Origin: Lotus japonicus
Lineage: Eukaryota; Streptophyta; Magnoliopsida; Fabales; Fabaceae
Assembly: GCF_012489685.1 (NCBI RefSeq)
Contig: NC_080044.1
Span: forward strand, 32,853,021-32,917,020
Length of the DNA stretch: 64,000 nucleotides
Direction: 5' to 3'
The notes under the pieces are model-generated. The model had not been told where the DNA came from. It saw only the letters and a program-made list of their open reading frames with translations, and did no database searches. Position numbers and translations under genes: made by a program. Every line of letters starts with the position of its first letter. Within the stretch, counting starts at the first letter, position 1. Of this stretch, positions 1-11,760 are shown piece after piece.

Positions 1-905
1 CTAAAAGTTCATTGAAATGCTTAAAATCCAAGCAAAAGTGACTAATAGAAAATTCAGAATTCTTGAGTATGTATTATGCAAAACTTATGCAAATTTAGTA
101 CCAGTTTGTCACTTGTTCTTGTTTGATTTTTACTTTTTACTTCATAGCAACATTTTATACTTTATTCCTTTGATAAGAACTTAAATTTGAGCAAATTAGT
201 TTTGGTTAAAAAACCTAAAAATTATCTAAATCCAGTCTGGTCATCATGATTTAGATTTCTTAATGTTTACTAAAAACTTGAATAAACATCCATGTGGTAA
301 GGTTATTAGACCATTACCTTTTGCACCAAAATTGAGTAGTTTCCCAAAAACTAGGGACTAAATCCAAATTTTACTCGGATGAAAAAACATTTTTAAATTC
401 TCCTATTACCCATCTTAGATTACCCATTTAAAAATTCATACCCTGACCCAATTACAATGACATCCGGACAATAATGTAAGGGTGTGCTCTGCTCGACTGC
501 TATCTGTTAATGGATGTGGACCCAGATTGTAACTCCCATTCAATTAAGGTTTCGCAGAATTCAACATCACTCAAGATCAATGGCATTTTCAATGGGATGA
601 AAACTGAAAAAAATATAATTTTACACTATGAGGATTGCATAATTATAGACAGATTATTAGGCTGCTGTCTAGCTAGATATTCACTGAAAATTGTAACATT
701 GCTAATTCAATGGATACAAACTGCCTAGAAAAAAACATATTCCACATTTTTTATTGTTTTGTTTGTACATACTTTTATTGGTTTTTAAATTAAAGGGAAC
801 CTTTATTGGTTATATGCAAATAGTATAAAATATATTAGAATTAAAATACTCCCCTTATACCTCACTTATCTCATTTATCCTTCTGCTTTCCTACAAGAGT
901 GATAC
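1..905. other. AT-rich intergenic stretch, no gene seen
   Basis: No open reading frame with recognisable protein content is seen on either strand. The one 72-codon ORF (510-728, +) has low-complexity content and no domain. No tRNA, rRNA or repeat with clear ends was found. It lies downstream of the minus-strand ATL gene. Confidence 0.5.
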
Positions 906-1364
906 TACTCTCTTTCTGTTCTAATTTATAAGAATCAAACTACTATTTCACGCCTCTTAAAAAATGTAGTTAAAGTAGTTGATAAAATTAAATTTGTTCT
1001 AAATTTATTTCAACTTTTCAAAATTACCCTAATTTACTTTTTTTTAATTTCTATTCATAATTGATGAGTTCTATAATGCAAAGAGAGAAAAAATCCAATT
1101 AAATGAGAAGAACTGAGACTTTAAGGTTGTTGCACAAGTATTAAGAAATAACAATTAATGTTATTGTTTTATTAAAATTACTATCTAACTTCTTATTATA
1201 CCCTTTATCTCACTTATTAATTCTAACTTTTCAATTTTCTTACCATGAAGAGTACAATTGGTAAAGTATAATTAATGCTCTCTCTCTCAATTGTAAAAGT
1301 GTCAAATAAAAAGGAACAAAAAAAATGATCAATATAGTGTCAGTTATATAGGAACGGGGGAGTA
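906..1364. mobile_element. Stowaway-like MITE (tentative)
   Basis: The left end reads TACTCTCTTTCTGTTC followed by an AT-rich stretch. The right end reads GGAACGGGGGAGTA, its approximate inverse complement. This matches the terminal consensus of Tc1/mariner Stowaway elements (TACTCCCTCCGTTCC...), which duplicate TA. The inside is AT-rich and non-coding. At about 460 bp it is long for the family, and the left terminus is degraded, so the element is probably old. Confidence 0.5.
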
Positions 1365-1762
1365 CTAAACTCTCACAAGAAACCTACGTTATTTACTATT
1401 TAGTGAGTTTTGAAGCAAAATATGGGACTTAATGGTGAATTTGATTGGATGAGAGACATTCTTGTGTTTCTTATTCTTATCTTTGGAAACATTTCTTTAC
1501 CTGTAATCAACCAACACGAAATGAGGGTACATATTAAGAAAAAAAATTGATTACGAAAAAAAAATTAATGAAACAAGTTTTACATTTCTAAAACAACCAA
1601 AGTTTGAAATAATTAAAAAATTAAAAAAAAAAATCGTTATGGAGTGGAGGAGTATACCATAGCAGAGTATACAATTTTCACACAAAAAAATTCGTCAATT
1701 TCATCTTCTTCCTTTAATTAATCTTCTTAATCATACTTAGAAAATAAACAAAATGGAAATTC
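1365..1762. other. 3' flank of the ATL gene
   Basis: AT-rich sequence with poly(A)/(T) runs downstream of the ATL stop codon (read on the minus strand). It should contain the 3' UTR and polyadenylation signals, but none can be assigned with confidence. Confidence 0.4.
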
Positions 1763-2818
1763 TCAAACAGGAATATCTCCCTCCCTTCCTTTGTCACTTT
1801 TTCTATGTGAGAATCTTCCACTGGAAAATGACCTCTTCATTGAAATTGGCCTCAATACACAATGCAACTTCTTTCCTTTATAGTTGATCTTGCTACTTTC
1901 TCCTAATGATTTTTTTGATGGACTAGCACCAGAAGAGCACCCTTCATCTTCTTCCTCTTGATTCATATGCAGCATATTAGCAACTGAAACACCACTTTGA
2001 CAAGAATGGTCCATAGACATCGACCTTCTAAACGATTCACACACTTCATCTCTAATCTCAATTATTCTATGCCATCCCAAATCACTAAAAGCACGCAATT
2101 CAGCCTTTGAATCAGTTCCACCATGATTCATGATGCTTCCAAATTCATTGCCACTTGCATCAACATTTTGATTTTCTGAATTAGCTTCATTATTCATTGA
2201 AGGAATCTCCACTACCATTGGTGTTGCAACCTCAAGTGCTGAAGCATTATTGGAAGGGAATATGCAAGAACGACATAGTGGACAGGTAGAGTGAGATTTG
2301 AGCCAAGTGTCAATACATGGAAGATGGAAAGCATGGTTGCATTTTGGCAAGAGTCTAACACTTTCACCATCTTCAAACTCACTAAGACAAACAGAACAGT
2401 CCATTATTCCTCCAATAAAGCCATCTCCTTTGTTGAATTTATAAACTGCAATGGACTTGATTAGAGCTTCATGTAAGCCTGTGTTTGTAACTTGCCATGG
2501 TTCATGATTTTGAATGTCTTGCAATTCATCATTCTGTTCAGTGTTCTCTCTTCCCCTAGATTCTCTATGGCCACAGTACTTGGATATGATGACATAGTAA
2601 CTTAGAAGTATAAAAGCAGTGGCTAAAATCCCAACGATTGCAATAACCACAGGGGAGAAATTTGGGCTTGAATCAACATCGCTAGGGTATTCAAAGGGTG
2701 GAGGAGGAGGATAGATTATGTAACACCATTGTGGACAGTACACGCTACAAATTCCTTGAGAACAGTCTCTGCTGTTCACATAAGGAATCCAGGTTTTAGG
2801 GTAGCCAAGGGAAGCCAT
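1763..2818 (-). CDS. RING-H2 finger protein of the ATL family (E3 ubiquitin ligase)
   Basis: Intact intronless ORF of 351 residues. ATL proteins are membrane-anchored E3 ubiquitin ligases that pass ubiquitin from an E2 to substrates, often in defence or stress responses. Visible parts are a Cys-rich N-terminus ([14 protein letters not shown]) followed by a run of five prolines, one hydrophobic membrane segment at about residues 55-79, the ATL GLD-type motif at about 114-128 (starting GLHEALIKS), and a RING-H2 domain at about 141-182 with spacing C-x2-C, C-x-H-x2-H-x2-C and C-x2-C, ending CPLC. The start is placed at the ninth codon of the longer ORF ([10 protein letters not shown]) because the ATL51/ATL52-type N-terminus begins with that pattern, and the eight upstream codons look like 5' UTR. 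A Ser/Arg-rich tail follows the RING. The N-terminal Cys/Pro pattern resembles the ATL51/ATL52 subgroup, but the exact orthologue cannot be fixed here. It is the only gene in the window that looks functional. Confidence 0.93.
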   Translation of the reverse strand: MASLGYPKTWIPYVNSRDCSQGICSVYCPQWCYIIYPPPPPFEYPSDVDSSPNFSPVVIAIVGILATAFILLSYYVIISKYCGHRESRGRENTEQNDELQDIQNHEPWQVTNTGLHEALIKSIAVYKFNKGDGFIGGIMDCSVCLSEFEDGESVRLLPKCNHAFHLPCIDTWLKSHSTCPLCRSCIFPSNNASALEVATPMVVEIPSMNNEANSENQNVDASGNEFGSIMNHGGTDSKAELRAFSDLGWHRIIEIRDEVCESFRRSMSMDHSCQSGVSVANMLHMNQEEEDEGCSSGASPSKKSLGESSKINYKGKKLHCVLRPISMKRSFSSGRFSHRKSDKGREGDIPV

Positions 2819-3082
2819 GGGGACAATAATTTGAACACACAAGAGGTTTTAAATTGCGGTTGCGCTATCTGTGGTGGTTGGATTGGGTTTCTTTGTACTG
2901 CGAAAAATTGTGAATAAATTAGGTTGCCGTGGCCGAAATCACGGTCGCATTGCAGTTCCGGAAACCTCCAAAACCTTGACGTGGCCGAATTCAATAATCA
3001 TGGTTCAAATTTAGTTTTCCTTCTTCGCCTTCAGAGAAAAGAGAGAAATTTTGATAATTAGTGCACTACAATAGAACTGGAC

Positions 3083-3093
3083 TTATATATAAC
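3083..3093 (-). promoter_or_regulatory. Possible TATA box of the ATL gene
   Basis: On the minus strand the sequence reads TTATATATAAG, about 265 bp upstream of the chosen ATL start codon. The position fits a plant core promoter with a 5' UTR of roughly 230 bp. The motif is common in AT-rich DNA, so this is an inference. Confidence 0.4.
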
Positions 3094-3784
3094 TTTGCAG
3101 GGAGCAGAAATGTTATAGATAAGCTTGTGCAATAAGCTAACATTCAAAAGAATTGTATCTGACATTATATCCTGGAAATTAATGTGAGAACCAAAATTTG
3201 ATAAGAAGCATGGGTGCAAGAAAAAGAGGATTTCTATTTTTATAGATTATCCTTGAAAGAGAAAGGAGTAAGAAGAGGAAGAAGACAAACTTGGCAGAAC
3301 ACAAGTAGAAGGGAAGATAGAAAACGTGAGAAAAGGGCCTAAAAATAAAGCAGGACAAAGACCAGGAAAAATGAAGTTCTTACTCTAAATATTCTTTTCT
3401 ATTCTCTAGCTAGCTACATCTTTCTTGTGCTTTGTTAAAATTATTTGATGACTAAGGAGGTGGTTGATTGGTGTTGAAGTTGGTTGGGAATTTATTAAAA
3501 TGATCAATGCTTTTCTTGCTTTAATTTTTCTTGTCCTATCGGCCAATTGCATGAAGTTCAAGTTCTTCATGAAGAACTTAATAATAGCCATACAGTATGT
3601 GTGGAGCTAATTTTGCCGTCAAGTTGGTTGTACCTCACAGATCAAGTGGCGTTACGCTAAAAGATATTTCTGGCCTTTTTGCTATCAATGCATTACTTAG
3701 GCTATCGTTGGATCAACATACTCTCGTGTAAATTTTATTATTCTTTTGTGCTAAGATTTTGTGTCTATTTCTTTCTTTATTGAT
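3094..3784. other. Upstream region of the ATL gene
   Basis: Presumed promoter-proximal DNA for the minus-strand ATL gene. There is a purine-rich stretch at about 3230-3370. No coding sequence or clear repeat was found. Confidence 0.35.
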
Positions 3785-3951
3785 CCATGATAAAGTTTGG
3801 GTTAAATAATTCATCATCCAATCACATTTGAGATAAATGAGTTGGAAATAGATTAATAAATAAAATATAGAAATTTCAACTCACTTATCTCCAATGTGAT
3901 TGGATGATGGGTTATTTAACCCAAACTTTATCATGGGTCATTTAGACAACC
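3785..3951. mobile_element. Foldback MITE, copy A
   Basis: The left arm (CCATGATAAAGTTTGGGTTA..., 3785-3845) is the inverse complement of the right arm (CAACTCACTTATC... to TTTATCATGGG, about 3878-3937), so the stretch can fold into a long hairpin. The right end closes with TTTAGACAACC, the terminus also seen in copy B. The matching left terminus is missing, so this copy is slightly truncated. Confidence 0.65.
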
Positions 3952-3963
3952 TCACAGACAAAT

Positions 3964-4146
3964 GAGTTGTCTAAATGACCCATAATAAAGTTTGAGTTAA
4001 ATAACCCATCATCCAATCACATTGGAGATAAATGAGTTGAAAATAAATTAATAAATAAAATATTGAAATTTCAACTCACTTATCTCCAATGTATTTGGAT
4101 GATGAATTATTTAACCTAAATTTTATCATGGGTTATTTAGACAACC
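3964..4146. mobile_element. Foldback MITE, copy B
   Basis: 183 bp with terminal inverted repeats: it starts AGTTGTCTAAATGACCCA (from 3965) and ends with TTATTTAGACAACCC. The arms are about 75 bp long and complementary with some mismatches. It lies next to copy A, separated by a few bases. It is non-coding. Superfamily not assigned. Confidence 0.7.
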
Positions 4147-4527
4147 CTATACGAATTTAATAACTCACTTATCCATATTTAATACATACCTAAAAAAGCA
4201 TATGTAGACGAATTTTTTTAACTTGAGATGACTTAAAAAGAATTTTTACATGAGAGAATCCCGATGAAAATGCATCAATTAACAAACTCTTAAAAAATTC
4301 GACAAGATGGAATGAAAACTTGTGCAGTATGGTGAACTCTTGAGTGTAAATAGTTCACAATGTTCGTTGGCAAGGTAGCACTTTTGCTATTTATAATAAG
4401 ATGAGTTGGAAATAGATTAATAAATAAAATATAGAAATTTCAACTCACTTATCTCCAATGTGATTGGATGATGGGTTATTTAATCCAAACTTTATCATGG
4501 GTCATTTAGACAACCTCACAGACAAAT

Positions 4528-4710
4528 GAGTTGTCTAAATGACCCATAATAAAGTTTGAGTTAAATAACCCATCATCCAATCACATTGGAGATAAATGAG
4601 TTGAAAATAAATTAATAAATAAAATATTGAAATTTCAACTCACTTATCTCCAATGTATTTAGATGATGAATTATTTAACCTAAATTTTATCATGGATTAT
4701 TTAGACAACC
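4528..4710. mobile_element. Foldback MITE, copy B' (duplicated with its flanks)
   Basis: Second copy of MITE B, offset by exactly 564 bp. It arose from the tandem duplication and not from a separate transposition, because its flanks are duplicated too. The right half of MITE A is likewise repeated at 4401-4515. Confidence 0.75.
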
Positions 4711-4963
4711 CTATACGAATTTAATAACTCACTTATCCATATTTAATACATACCTAAAAAAGCATATGTAGATGAATTTTTTTAACTTGAGATGACTTAA
4801 AAGAATTTTTACATGAGAGAATCCCGGTGAAAATGCATCAATTAACAAACTCTTAAAAAATTCGACAAGATGGAATGAAAACTTGTGCAGTATGGTGAAC
4901 TCTTGAGTGTAAATAGTTCACAATGTTCGTTGGCAAGGTAGCACTTTTGCTATTTATAATAAG

Positions 4964-5693
4964 ATATGGTGCTTCGTTGTCTCTCCTCAATGCAACCTAT
5001 CGATCTGTATGGGACTGTAGCCCACTAGAACAGCCATATTTGCATGTCCCAATTGTTACTAGTTAGTATACTTCTCATCTACAACCTTTGTTAAAGAAAT
5101 TGTTACTGTATATTATATAAATTTTAAATATAATAAAGTTTCATTTAATTGAATACAACTTTTTATTATTTTATAGTATTAAATTTATCTATTATTGTAT
5201 CAACAATAAATTTTTAAGCAATTAACTAGTAATTTTTTTTTTCAAAAAAAATAAACTAGTAATTTTTTGAGAATGTCATCTTCAATCTTGCTACGAAACC
5301 GTGTCTTAACAACTCCCATTAGAGAAAAAAGTCTACGGAAATATTGTTGTTTTTCAATTTTTAACTAAAGTCTGATAAAACTCAAATAAACTAGACATTT
5401 ATTTATTTATAGACTATATAAAGTGAGAGTTTTTGCAGCCTTGGGGGTAAATCTGTCAATCAACAAATAATTTCAAAGACTATGAAACTTGACAATGGAT
5501 ATTTTGGTAAAGATGCATTTTATTTCACTTGGATTGAACCTCAGCCGTCCATTTCATAGCAATCTCATTGTCTTTCTACATTCTCTTTTTTCTTTGTTTT
5601 TGAAAGTGTCTTTCTACATTATCAAATGCATTCACTAAATTTAATTGTAAAAATCAATGTGCATTCATTCATATGGGGTCCTAAAAAACCTTT
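4964..5693. other. AT-rich intergenic stretch, no gene seen
   Basis: Nothing recognisable in either strand. It ends at the target-site duplication of the hAT element at 5694-5701. Confidence 0.45.
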
Positions 5694-5986
5694 GTAAAAA
5701 CCATGGTTATTAAAACCGGATCGGACCGGCCGGTTTGACCGTTGTAACCGGAAACCGGACCTGTGACCGGTCCGGAACAACCACAGAACCGGGCGTCTTG
5801 AAAACCGGTGGGGAACCGGAAAACCGGGCAAAAACCGGTCAACCCGGTCAAAACCGGCGGTTTGGACGGTTCTGGCGGTTCAGGAAAAATTTTGTTTTTT
5901 TCAGTTTTTTTTTATCACGATAAACGCAGGCACGGAAATAAAAAGAACTTGGAAAAAGATGGAATGCAGATATGAAAGTATGAAAA

Positions 5987-6120
5987 CAAAATCTTGTGCA
6001 AGAAAGAACCCAAAAGATGAGAGAAGGTTGATTTCTATGTTGTTCACTTTTCTCTCTACTCAAAATCTTGTGCAAGAAAAAACCCAAAAGATGAAAGTAT
6101 GAAAACAAAATCTTGTGCAA
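5987..6120. repeat. Short direct repeats inside the hAT element
   Basis: The phrase CAAAATCTTGTGCAAG occurs three times (about 5987, 6060 and 6106). The first two copies are followed by AACCCAAAAGATGA. They are probably replication slippage products. No known function. Confidence 0.6.
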
Positions 6121-6302
6121 GGTGGGAGACTGTTTGGACGGTTCTGGTGTTTTGTGGCTGCAGCAAGGTGTTGGCAGTTAACACTTGAAATTAGAAATAA
6201 TAGGCATTAGGGTTTTGTTGTGTCTTTTAAAACACATTGGCCTTTTTTATTAGATGTGAGAGCATTTATTGGGCTGCATCTTTTTTTTTTTGACGTTTTT
6301 GC

Positions 6303-7270
6303 TTTTTTTTTGTTACATCGGAAAATAAACAACAACAAGAACAACTACAACGCAGCCAAACGATCCCTCATAATGAGGGTTTCAAGCTCCATAGGCGGAG
6401 TATCTAGCAGACAAAAAGGCAGTTCTGGGTTCGAAGCTCCTCTTTTGGCTAACCAGTCAGCAGGCATGTTACAATCACGGCTGAAGGCACTCAAAGAGAC
6501 TCTCCACGGTCTATCTAATAACTGAATAATATCATCCAAGATAGGGAGGAAACGTCTGCTGTCAACCTCTCCCAAGGATTTTAGAAGCTCACCACAATCC
6601 AAATTGCAAATCACATCTCTGAAGCCTGCATCCCAAGTTATCTGTAATCCTATTTTCAAGGCCCAAGCTTCTGATAACAGTGGGTTCCCTCCTGCTTGGA
6701 AAGCCTGGAAACCTCTCACCCACTGCCCTAGCTCATCCCGCAGCAACCCTCCTGCCCCCATACAATGCTCATGGCTTCGATAGCTACCATCCACACACAG
6801 ACTAACATAACCCGTTGGTGGCAGCTTCCATCTACTGCAGAGCCACCCTACTTCCGTCGGTTGAAGGCCTCTATCCATGGCTTTTACGGTATCATCATGC
6901 TCATGGCAAATGCGCCGCCATGCTTCTTGGAGGGGCCAAGGAGATGGTTCAAAAACCATGTTGTTTCTCCACTTCCAGATTCCCCAGAGGCAGAGCATGA
7001 ATTCCACGCCGTGCACCCCCTGAGCTTGACGCCGCACCCAATGTCTGTAGTCTTGAGCTAGAAAACCCGGCCACCTCAGGGCTCCTGCCATTCTCCAAAT
7101 TTCCCTGGAGTGTGGGCAGTCTCTAAGACAGTGGATAATGTCTTCCTCCATCGCTGAGCACCTTCCGCAGGCCGGTGAGTCCGTCAAATTGCACTTGAAG
7201 CGATATTGGTTCACTTGAATAGAGTTATGCATCACCAACCAGATAAAAAGACGCACTTTCTTTTGGGTTC
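6303..7270 (-). mobile_element. 5'-truncated LINE inserted in the hAT element
   Basis: The insert is flanked by direct repeats TTTTGACGTTTTTGC (6288-6302 and 7271-7285). At its left edge it has a T-run (6303-6311), which is the poly(A) tail of a minus-strand retroposon. A 15-bp TSD, a poly(A) tail and loss of the 5' part are the marks of target-primed reverse transcription. Coding content is the C-terminal end of LINE ORF2. Confidence 0.85.
6345..7270 (-). pseudogene. LINE ORF2 C-terminus: zf-RVT and RNase H-like domain
   Basis: One uninterrupted frame of about 308 codons inside the LINE insert. It runs 17 codons further into flanking DNA, which are not part of the protein. It starts with the Cys/His module after reverse transcriptase (CGRC...HCLRDCPH, zf-RVT) and continues into an RNase H fold of the RVT_3 type with acidic residues in VDGSY, SEAWALK and NLDCGE and the late motif ADWLAKRG. 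It ends at a stop 42 bp before the poly(A) tail. Reverse transcriptase and endonuclease are missing because of 5' truncation, so it is a dead fragment. Such pieces are often mis-annotated as 'ribonuclease H protein' genes. Confidence 0.85.
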
Positions 7271-7815
7271 TTTTGACGTTTTTGCTGCACCTCTTTTTTT
7301 CTTGACAGGTTTTTTGCTGCACCTCTCCAATAAAGTGATTAACAAAAAATAAGTATATTCTTAGTTATTGAATATATTAATATATTATACCTTAATTTTG
7401 AAATCAATCCTACAAAACAATTAGAAATCAATTTGAACGTACTGTTCAAAAAAAAATTGAACGTAAGGTGTTTAAAGTAAACATAAATTAAATTTCTCAA
7501 TCAAGACATATAAATCAATTTAGTTGTTGTGGTTGGAAAGTTAAATGTTGATGCACTAAGTTATCTAGTGTTATTTTTAACCTACTATTTGGATTGTGTA
7601 TTTTAATTATGTTATGTAGTTTTTTTTTTATGAAGTTATGGATATTGTCTTTTTCTTCAATATTATCTTATATATTTATTTTAAAATGATATTATTTAAT
7701 TTATTGCGGTTACACCGGTTGGACCACGGTTCAACTGCGGTTGAACCAATGAACCTTGAACCAGTGTTCTCACCGGTTTGATCACCGGTCCGGTTTTAAT
7801 AACCTTGGTAAAAAC

Positions 7816-8787
7816 CTTCAATATTCTTCAGTTTTTTTAAACCTTTCATCTTCTTCAAAGCTTAAACTACATGTATAAATAGCTCTTTGCTCCATACTTT
7901 TTTTTGCCAGTTTTCTTACCTTTATCTTTGCTTTTTATTTGGTTTATTGTATATTCGGTCATAGGCATTTCAAGCTTGATCAAACTCCCAAATGGTGAAT
8001 GACTTTTCATTGTAGTTTTTACTTTTTCTTCTATTATATCATTTCTTGGTCTTTTGCCAATTTTTTATTAGATTTGATCGATGATTAGTCAAGTTGGTAG
8101 GTAAGTTATGTTAAGCACTTGATTGTAGAGGATTAAGATTTAAATCTTTGGAAGTTGATGATTGTTGTATAGTCATTAATTGGTTAGTTCGCGTGACTAC
8201 TCCAAGTAGAGGTAGACTAAGTCAATAGATTCAATATTGGAGAGTCTTAAGTATTCTTTCGGAAGTTATGAAGTTATGTGATTTCGTGCTAATTGCACTA
8301 AGAGACTAGACTTGATGGATTATCGCCTAGTTAGACTCTAGAGGTATAAGTGTTGATCAAGCAAAGATTTCGGATTTCAGAGAAACATGTTAAGTTTGAC
8401 AACTAAAAGTTACTAAGTTGAATTGAAACCTTAGGGATTAAGATTGACCTTGAGAGTTGAGAATTTAGTGTGAATACGGGATTTAATGGTTTTAGTTGTG
8501 ACCATCGCAGCTAAACCTTTGAAGATTGGAGATTTGGGTATGAGTTTTGGGTTAAGTCCATCAAGGTATAGTATAAGAGTGATCTTGAAGTAAATGAATT
8601 TTGAGTTGTGTAGAGTGTTAAGATTTGTGATAAGTTGATGATTTGATTTGTAACTAAGAGAAAGATTGGTTTGATGGTTAGAATGGAGATAGTGACGAAA
8701 AAGAGATGACGTTAATGGATAGTTAGATTTTAAGATGATCATTTGCTTATAAGTTGTTGATCGATTGATGTTGATTATGAGGTTGTT
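7816..8787. other. Unassigned DNA, perhaps internal part of a gypsy remnant
   Basis: No ORF of note. The base composition and phrases such as 'aaatctttggaagtt' resemble parts of the LTR at 13.1-18.3 kb, which suggests degraded gypsy DNA. That is only an impression from reading. It ends at the TSD (TTGTT) of the solo LTR. Confidence 0.3.
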
Positions 8788-9499
8788 TGTAAGGCCCAAG
8801 TTTTTAAACTTATGCTAAGTGAATAAACTTCTTATTCACGATTAGGGTTGATGTAATGAGAAGGGAAACCTGAACAAAAGTTTATTAAATGAAATAAATA
8901 TATGAAGGAGAAAGTTCAGGAAAAGTCTGAGGATTGTATCGAAGTCGATTTAAGTTATAGCACGACTAATATTCGCTTTAAAACCTAGGACAAGAATCTT
9001 AGGAAATAACACTATGTTCCACCCTTGGAACATTGTAGGATTTTAGTCCAAAAATCTTCAGAGAAATGTTAGAACTTCTCTTTTTCCATATATCAAAATC
9101 GTTTCGAGGCGAAACTCTAGGATCTACGAACGTCCGATTCCAATCATCGGAAGTTTGCCGAAACCGAATCCCTGGTATTTCAAAACCCTAGAATCAACCG
9201 ACAATGAAGACTTTTTCTATTCAGAGCTTCAAATGAAGATTCTACACGCGTACACCCATTTCTCTTGATGATTTCAATCTTTCTTCAGAAGGAAGTTTTC
9301 TATTCCGACATCCGATGCAAAAAGCAACTTATCGGGTAAAATAGTTTTATACCGACCATGCATTAGTTGCCAAAAATACAAGGAGACCTCTTTATAGTTT
9401 TGGAATTCTTTTGCCAAAACATATCTTAGAATTCACGGAGAATGACGCCGGAAAAATCAGATTCGCGAAACTTTCATTTTCCCGCGAATTTCCATCTTC

Positions 9500-9508
9500 T
9501 ATATATAG
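9500..9508 (+). promoter_or_regulatory. TATA box of the solo LTR (copy 1)
   Basis: TATATATAG in a context conserved with the other copy (CTATATATAGC). It is a good candidate for the U3 promoter of the retroelement. Confidence 0.55.
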
Positions 9509-11050
9509 CAAGCAAGTGAGAAAAAAACACAAAACTCCTCCATTTTTCTCTCCAAGGCCGCGAGCTTCAACAAGGAAGAAGGAAGAAGAGTTTTTCTTCA
9601 TTACTTGCTTGATCGTTGATCCGTTAGTTGCTGCTTCAAGGTTTCGAGGTATAGTCGCTAATCCTTACCTCTGATCGCTTTTTCCATTGCTTTTCTGTAG
9701 ACTTTTCTTAGCTGATAGTTTTGAGGTTTTTTGCAAAACTATCCTGAATATTTCATTTCTGATTCTAAACCTCTTCCTTATGTGCCCAAGATCACTTCTG
9801 CCGGATTAGATTTTCCGTTATGCCGCCGGATTTCCGCCGGAATCAATTTTAGCCTTAAATACCCATTTTTGGAGTTTTTGGAGTAAAGCTTCAACCTTTA
9901 GGCTGAAAACTATCGCCTTAGCTTAGTGCTAGTAGGATTAGTTGTCATAAACGTCGTTGGTGACGTCCCTGCAAAATTTGGTTTTTGGGATTTCAGTTTT
10001 GAAATTTCTAAGTTAAAAATCATGACCAAAATACCCCTGCGACAGTTTTTGATCCGATAATTTTTCCGAGTTCAGAATACCCTTAGTTACGGCTAATGAA
10101 AGCATAGGAACCAAGTTTGATCGAAGAAAAATCGAGTTCCCCAATTACCAAAAGTGGCCGAACCTATTAGGGGGGGAGGAGGAAAATTTCCTTTTCCGAA
10201 AACTTGTCCTTTCGCGCTAGATTATCGTACCTCGGAGTATGAACTACTTCGAGTAACCTTAGTAAGTATCGATAGCTTAGTTTTCGATAGATTCTGATAG
10301 TATTTCTGTGATTTTGCTTTAAAGGAGCTTTTGAGGAATTTCCTAAGGAGCAACGCTTTGCTTGTGGAAGAGTTTGAAGTTCACCCTGGAGAATCTACAG
10401 GTGAGGGCTTCTCACTGAATCTCTAGATAATGCTTAGGGTCGATGCTTCGACATTGTTTACTGTTTATGCACTTGTTTGTGTTTGATTGGAAAAACGTTT
10501 TCTGAGGCTTCGGCTGACAATGTAGATGATTCATCTACTGAATTCTTTTGAGATTGAATTTCATGCTAAGTGCTAATTGGGTAATTTAGGATGTGTGGTG
10601 CATGCCTTATATGCTAAGTGCTATGTGGTTATTGCTTAATATATTGATATATGACATGTTGATTGATTGTGCTGAGTTATTTATACTTTTGCAATGAAAT
10701 CTGAGTTTCTGAACGGTGAGAATAGCGGGCAGGTCATGCCGATTTTATTTTGAGAGTCTTGAGAAAGTTTGATAGGACGAATGAGATTCGGACCTTGTTA
10801 TAATGTTTATGGATCGAGACATTCTCTGGAGTCATTTGGGGATTAGGAGATCCCGAGAACTGATAGGATTTGCGATAAGACTAAAAAGATACTATTTTGT
10901 AAAGAAAACTCATAAGACATTAAACAACCTCTAAATCTTTAAGTAATGATAACAAACTCGAAAGGAAGCTTCGGATGCAAAATCTTAGTTTTGGAAAACG
11001 AGAAGTGTCGTCGAATCCGAGTGTTGAGAAAATTGAGAGGCGTTGAGCAT

Positions 11051-11106
11051 GTGTTGTTGTTGTGCTGTTGGAGCAGCGTTTGTTGTTGTGCTGTTGGAGC
11101 AGCTAT
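11051..11106 (+). repeat. Two copies of a GTTGTTGTGCTGTTGGAGCA minisatellite
   Basis: Two adjacent copies here, against three in the related LTR at 25563-25648. This is length variation by slippage. Confidence 0.7.
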
Positions 11107-11537
11107 GTTGTTGGGCTATCCTGGGGATAAGTCCGGGAAACCGTTAGTTTCCGAGAGTGTGATACTCTTTGCTCGTTGAGCAGTTGTGACCATCGGATTG
11201 AGATGAGTCGGATGATTTGGAGATCATCATGAGTTACTATGTTGTTGTGAAGAAGTGTCTTTTGTCGCAGAATCGACTTTACCTTAGGGTAAGCTTTTAG
11301 AGACATTAATTTAGCTAGAACACGTGGCGACATGTCGAGTGAGGTCGGAGACGTTGTTTGGCTAATCACTGCATTGCATGCACTCATTAAGTGGTTTAAA
11401 CACGGCGAGATACCGGACCACGGCGGATTCCAAAATTGGTTATAAGACCAGGATTTCCGCGTAAGAGCGCTGCTAGGTGACTCTTAGTAGCAGACCGAAA
11501 TGGCAGACCTACGGGTTATGGCTGATCTGGCTACCTT

Positions 11538-11760
11538 GGTTTGGTGTAAGAGACACGCGGGCAGAATGGTCCCACCGTTGCTGGTGCTAGGATTGATCCG
11601 GTTGATGTCCATCCCAGAGGCACGCGAGCAGAATGGTCCCACCGTTGCTGGTGCTAGGATTGACTCGTTTGATGTCCATACCTATGTTTGGTGTAAGAGG
11701 CACGCGGGCAGAATGGTCCCACCGTTGCTGGTGCTAGGATTGATCCGTTTGATGTCCATC
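11538..11760 (+). repeat. Three tandem copies of a ~70-bp LTR repeat
   Basis: Units around 11538-11611, 11615-11686 and 11687-11760 share GCAGAATGGTCCCACCGTTG and the following CTGGTGCTAGGATTGA. The sister LTR has one copy only (about 26090-26155), so the expansion is specific to this copy. Confidence 0.8.

Larger units (their letters stand above)
3837..4963. repeat. Tandem duplication, 564 + 563 bp, head to tail
   Basis: 3837-4400 and 4401-4963 are near-identical direct copies with no spacer. Each unit starts ATGAGTTGGAAATAG and ends TTGCTATTTATAATAAG. The second copy lacks one A in an A-run and has a handful of substitutions. The unit begins inside the loop of MITE copy A and includes all of copy B, so the duplication cut through a MITE. 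Confidence 0.9.
5702..7807. mobile_element. Non-autonomous hAT element with perfect 8-bp TSD
   Basis: The left end is CATGGTTATTAAAACCGG. The inverse complement of the right end is CAAGGTTATTAAAACCGG, which gives 17/18-bp terminal inverted repeats starting with CA. The flanking 8-mers GTAAAAAC (5694-5701 and 7808-7815) are identical. CA...TG-type ends plus an 8-bp duplication are the hAT signature. Both subterminal regions are crowded with ACCGG/CCGGT motifs, the usual sort of hAT transposase-binding repeats. No transposase ORF is present. A truncated LINE lies inside, so about 1.1 kb of the 2.1 kb is the element proper. Confidence 0.88.

Noticed and set aside
2776..2994. Overlapping ORF spanning the ATL start region
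   Set aside because: It is out of frame with the ATL protein and has no conserved content. It reflects 5' UTR sequence.
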